Shown: in pieces, positions 62,631 to 64,000 of the stretch
Numbering within the stretch: the stretch's first letter is position 1
Layout of the letters: each line of letters begins with the position of its first letter
DNA from: Desmonostoc vinosum HA7617-LM4
Lineage (GTDB): Bacteria; Cyanobacteriota; Cyanobacteriia; Cyanobacteriales; Nostocaceae
Assembly: GCA_019359515.1 (NCBI GenBank)
Contig: JAHHHC010000002.1
Span: forward strand, 186,001-250,000
Length of the DNA stretch: 64,000 nucleotides
Reading direction: 5' to 3'
Program-made: the position numbers and the translations under genes
Notes under the pieces: generated by a model
Databases searched by the model: none
Told to the model about the DNA's origin: nothing
Seen by the model: the letters and a program-made list of their open reading frames with translations, nothing else

Positions 62631-64000
62631 ATGCCTCAAGACTTTTCCGGTCGGAATCTCAGAGGTCGTTCTTTTAAGAACCAGAACCTTGCAAATGCAA
62701 ACTTTAGCTATGCAGATATCACAAGTGCAGATTTTACTGATGCTAACTTGAGGAATGCAAATTTTAGTCATGCTAAAGCAGGATTAAGGCATCTTCAACT
62801 AATTGGGTTGTTGCTAGTCTTATGGCTAATGCTAGGTATGTTGGGATGGTTTTCGCAATTGATTTTTGATTTTGTCATATCTTATGTTAATTCTTATGAA
62901 TTTACATTTCTAGAAAAAATATTTATCAATGTAATAGCTGTTATTGGATATGTAGTATTTTTGGTTGCCAGTGTTAACAAGAACTTATTAACAGGATTGA
63001 GAGTTGCAGTGATCGCTGGAGCTGTAAATGGAGCTTTGATTGGAGGCATCACTGAATCTGTGAATGGAGCCTTAATTGGAGCTTTAGTTGGTGGTTTGGG
63101 TGGAACGATCGCGGGGATAATTTTTGTGGCTATGGCGATCGCTTTTGCTGGCGCTTTTGCCTTAACTAACGCAGGAGCCATAATTGCAGCAGCTGTTTTA
63201 ATCTTTGGTTTGGCCTTTGCCGGTTCTGCTACTGGGGTGATTGCCGGGGTGATGGCTGGAGTGTTGATTGGGATTGCGGCTGGTGCTTCAGTGTTGTTGA
63301 GTGCTTACATTGGGTGGCGTGCTTTAGCTGGAGAAAAAAATACTTGGGTGCGTTCATTGGCGATCAATTTTGCGGCGACAGGAGGCACAAGTTTTCGCAA
63401 AGCTGATTTAACTAACGCCAATTTCACTAAAGCCACGCTGGCAAACACTGACTTAAGAAATGCAATCCTCACCCATACCTGTTGGCATCAGGTTAAATTG
63501 CTTAACCGCGTTCGTCCAGGAAAAAGTTACTTACAAAATCAAAAAATATGCCAACTATTAGTAACAGGAAACGGACAAAATAAAAATTTTGAGCATCAAG
63601 ATTTGCGGGGAGTTTACTTACAAAAAGCTAACTTAGTCGATGCCAGCTTTATTGGTACAGACTTAAGTACAGCCAACTTACAAAATGCTGATTTATCCAG
63701 AGCCAAGTTAGTACAAACACAGTTAGACGGAACTGATTTTACAGATGCTTACCTAACTGGAGCTTTTATACAAGACTGGAGTATTACCAGTAACACAAAA
63801 TTCGATGGAGTAAGGTGTGAATACATTTACAGGCACTTACCCACACAAGAAAATCCTGATCCTCAACGCAAACCAGACAACAGGCGAGGAGTATTTAAAA
63901 GAGGAGAATTTGTTGATTTTATTAAACCACTTGTTGACACACTAGACCTCTATCATCAGCAAGAGGTTGATCCTCATGCGATCGCTATTTCATTGAAACA
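62631..64000 (+). CDS. Pentapeptide-repeat membrane protein, cut by the window end
   Basis: An open frame of at least 456 codons from ATG 62631. Residues about 3-45 are pentapeptide repeats (ANANFSYADITSADFTDANL). Then come a hydrophobic region of about 200 residues with several helices (LIGLLLVLWLMLGMLGW and Gly/Ala-rich stretches), a second block of pentapeptides about 250-385, and a C-terminal part EFVDFIKPLVDTLDLYHQQEVDPHAIAISL that continues beyond the window. The layout is known from cyanobacterial pentapeptide proteins of unknown role. No stop is present in the window. Confidence 0.88.
   Translation, partial: MPQDFSGRNLRGRSFKNQNLANANFSYADITSADFTDANLRNANFSHAKAGLRHLQLIGLLLVLWLMLGMLGWFSQLIFDFVISYVNSYEFTFLEKIFINVIAVIGYVVFLVASVNKNLLTGLRVAVIAGAVNGALIGGITESVNGALIGALVGGLGGTIAGIIFVAMAIAFAGAFALTNAGAIIAAAVLIFGLAFAGSATGVIAGVMAGVLIGIAAGASVLLSAYIGWRALAGEKNTWVRSLAINFAATGGTSFRKADLTNANFTKATLANTDLRNAILTHTCWHQVKLLNRVRPGKSYLQNQKICQLLVTGNGQNKNFEHQDLRGVYLQKANLVDASFIGTDLSTANLQNADLSRAKLVQTQLDGTDFTDAYLTGAFIQDWSITSNTKFDGVRCEYIYRHLPTQENPDPQRKPDNRRGVFKRGEFVDFIKPLVDTLDLYHQQEVDPHAIAISLK

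Overview
The window is chromosomal DNA of a filamentous, very probably heterocyst-forming cyanobacterium (Nostocales: Nostoc, Anabaena, Calothrix or Tolypothrix type). The evidence is many GCGATCGC (HIP1) octamers, a linked phytoene synthase/plant-type phytoene desaturase pair, the filament-integrity operon fraC-fraD-fraE, a HetZ-like protein, DUF751, DUF4327 and other cyanobacterial small proteins, and the dense GGGGACT, GACGCGGGG and TTCCCCATT short tandem repeats typical of Nostoc genomes. No rRNA operon, CRISPR array, prophage or integrative element is visible. Two tRNAs are present: Arg-ACG and Ser-GCU.

Layout. 0-8.5 kb: a DUF2795 protein, moaC, tRNA-Arg, an MFS carrier, a GT2 glycosyltransferase overlapping an NlpC/P60 cell-wall peptidase, a class-A-type serine hydrolase, an outer-membrane beta-barrel protein, an amino-acid ABC binding lipoprotein and tRNA-Ser. 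8.7-16.6 kb: crtB/crtP, a PhyH-type oxygenase, larC, a Sua5/YrdC protein and a HetZ-like regulator. 17-24 kb: a small PD-(D/E)XK nuclease facing a Dam-type GATC methylase, DUF751, rbfA, DUF4327, a CDF metal exporter, msrB and a degenerate SucC-like protein. 24-36 kb: a membrane coiled-coil protein carrying an in-frame repeat element, a large hybrid histidine kinase, a 1.5-kb gene-free repeat-rich stretch, a pentapeptide protein, fraE/fraD/fraC and a duplicated corrinoid-adenosyltransferase-like protein. 36-47 kb: a membrane hydroxylase, a cytochrome b plus Tat molybdoenzyme pair, a PyrF-PyrE fusion, an AI-2E family permease, a nucleotidyltransferase/phosphomannomutase-like fusion and a solo TnpB element. 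47-64 kb: a GGDEF protein, a MIF homologue, cobM, lgt, coaD overlapping a coiled-coil gene, ilvC, a DUF4349 lipoprotein, the TIGR02587/TIGR02588 pair, CsbD and GlsB stress proteins, kptA, an aromatic amino-acid permease, and a pentapeptide membrane protein cut by the window end.

Most genes are housekeeping or conserved cyanobacterial genes in short operons or alone; no large defence or biosynthetic island is visible. The least explained material is in the intergenic DNA and in repeats that enter genes. It includes two copies of a multi-hairpin element whose stems differ in sequence but keep pairing (about 504-676 and 30553-30670), mosaic repeats read in frame inside two proteins, a perfect intrinsic terminator with no gene in front of it (50918-50952), and a small MITE-like palindrome (53637-53719). 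All identifications come from reading the sequence and remembered family features; no database search was run.
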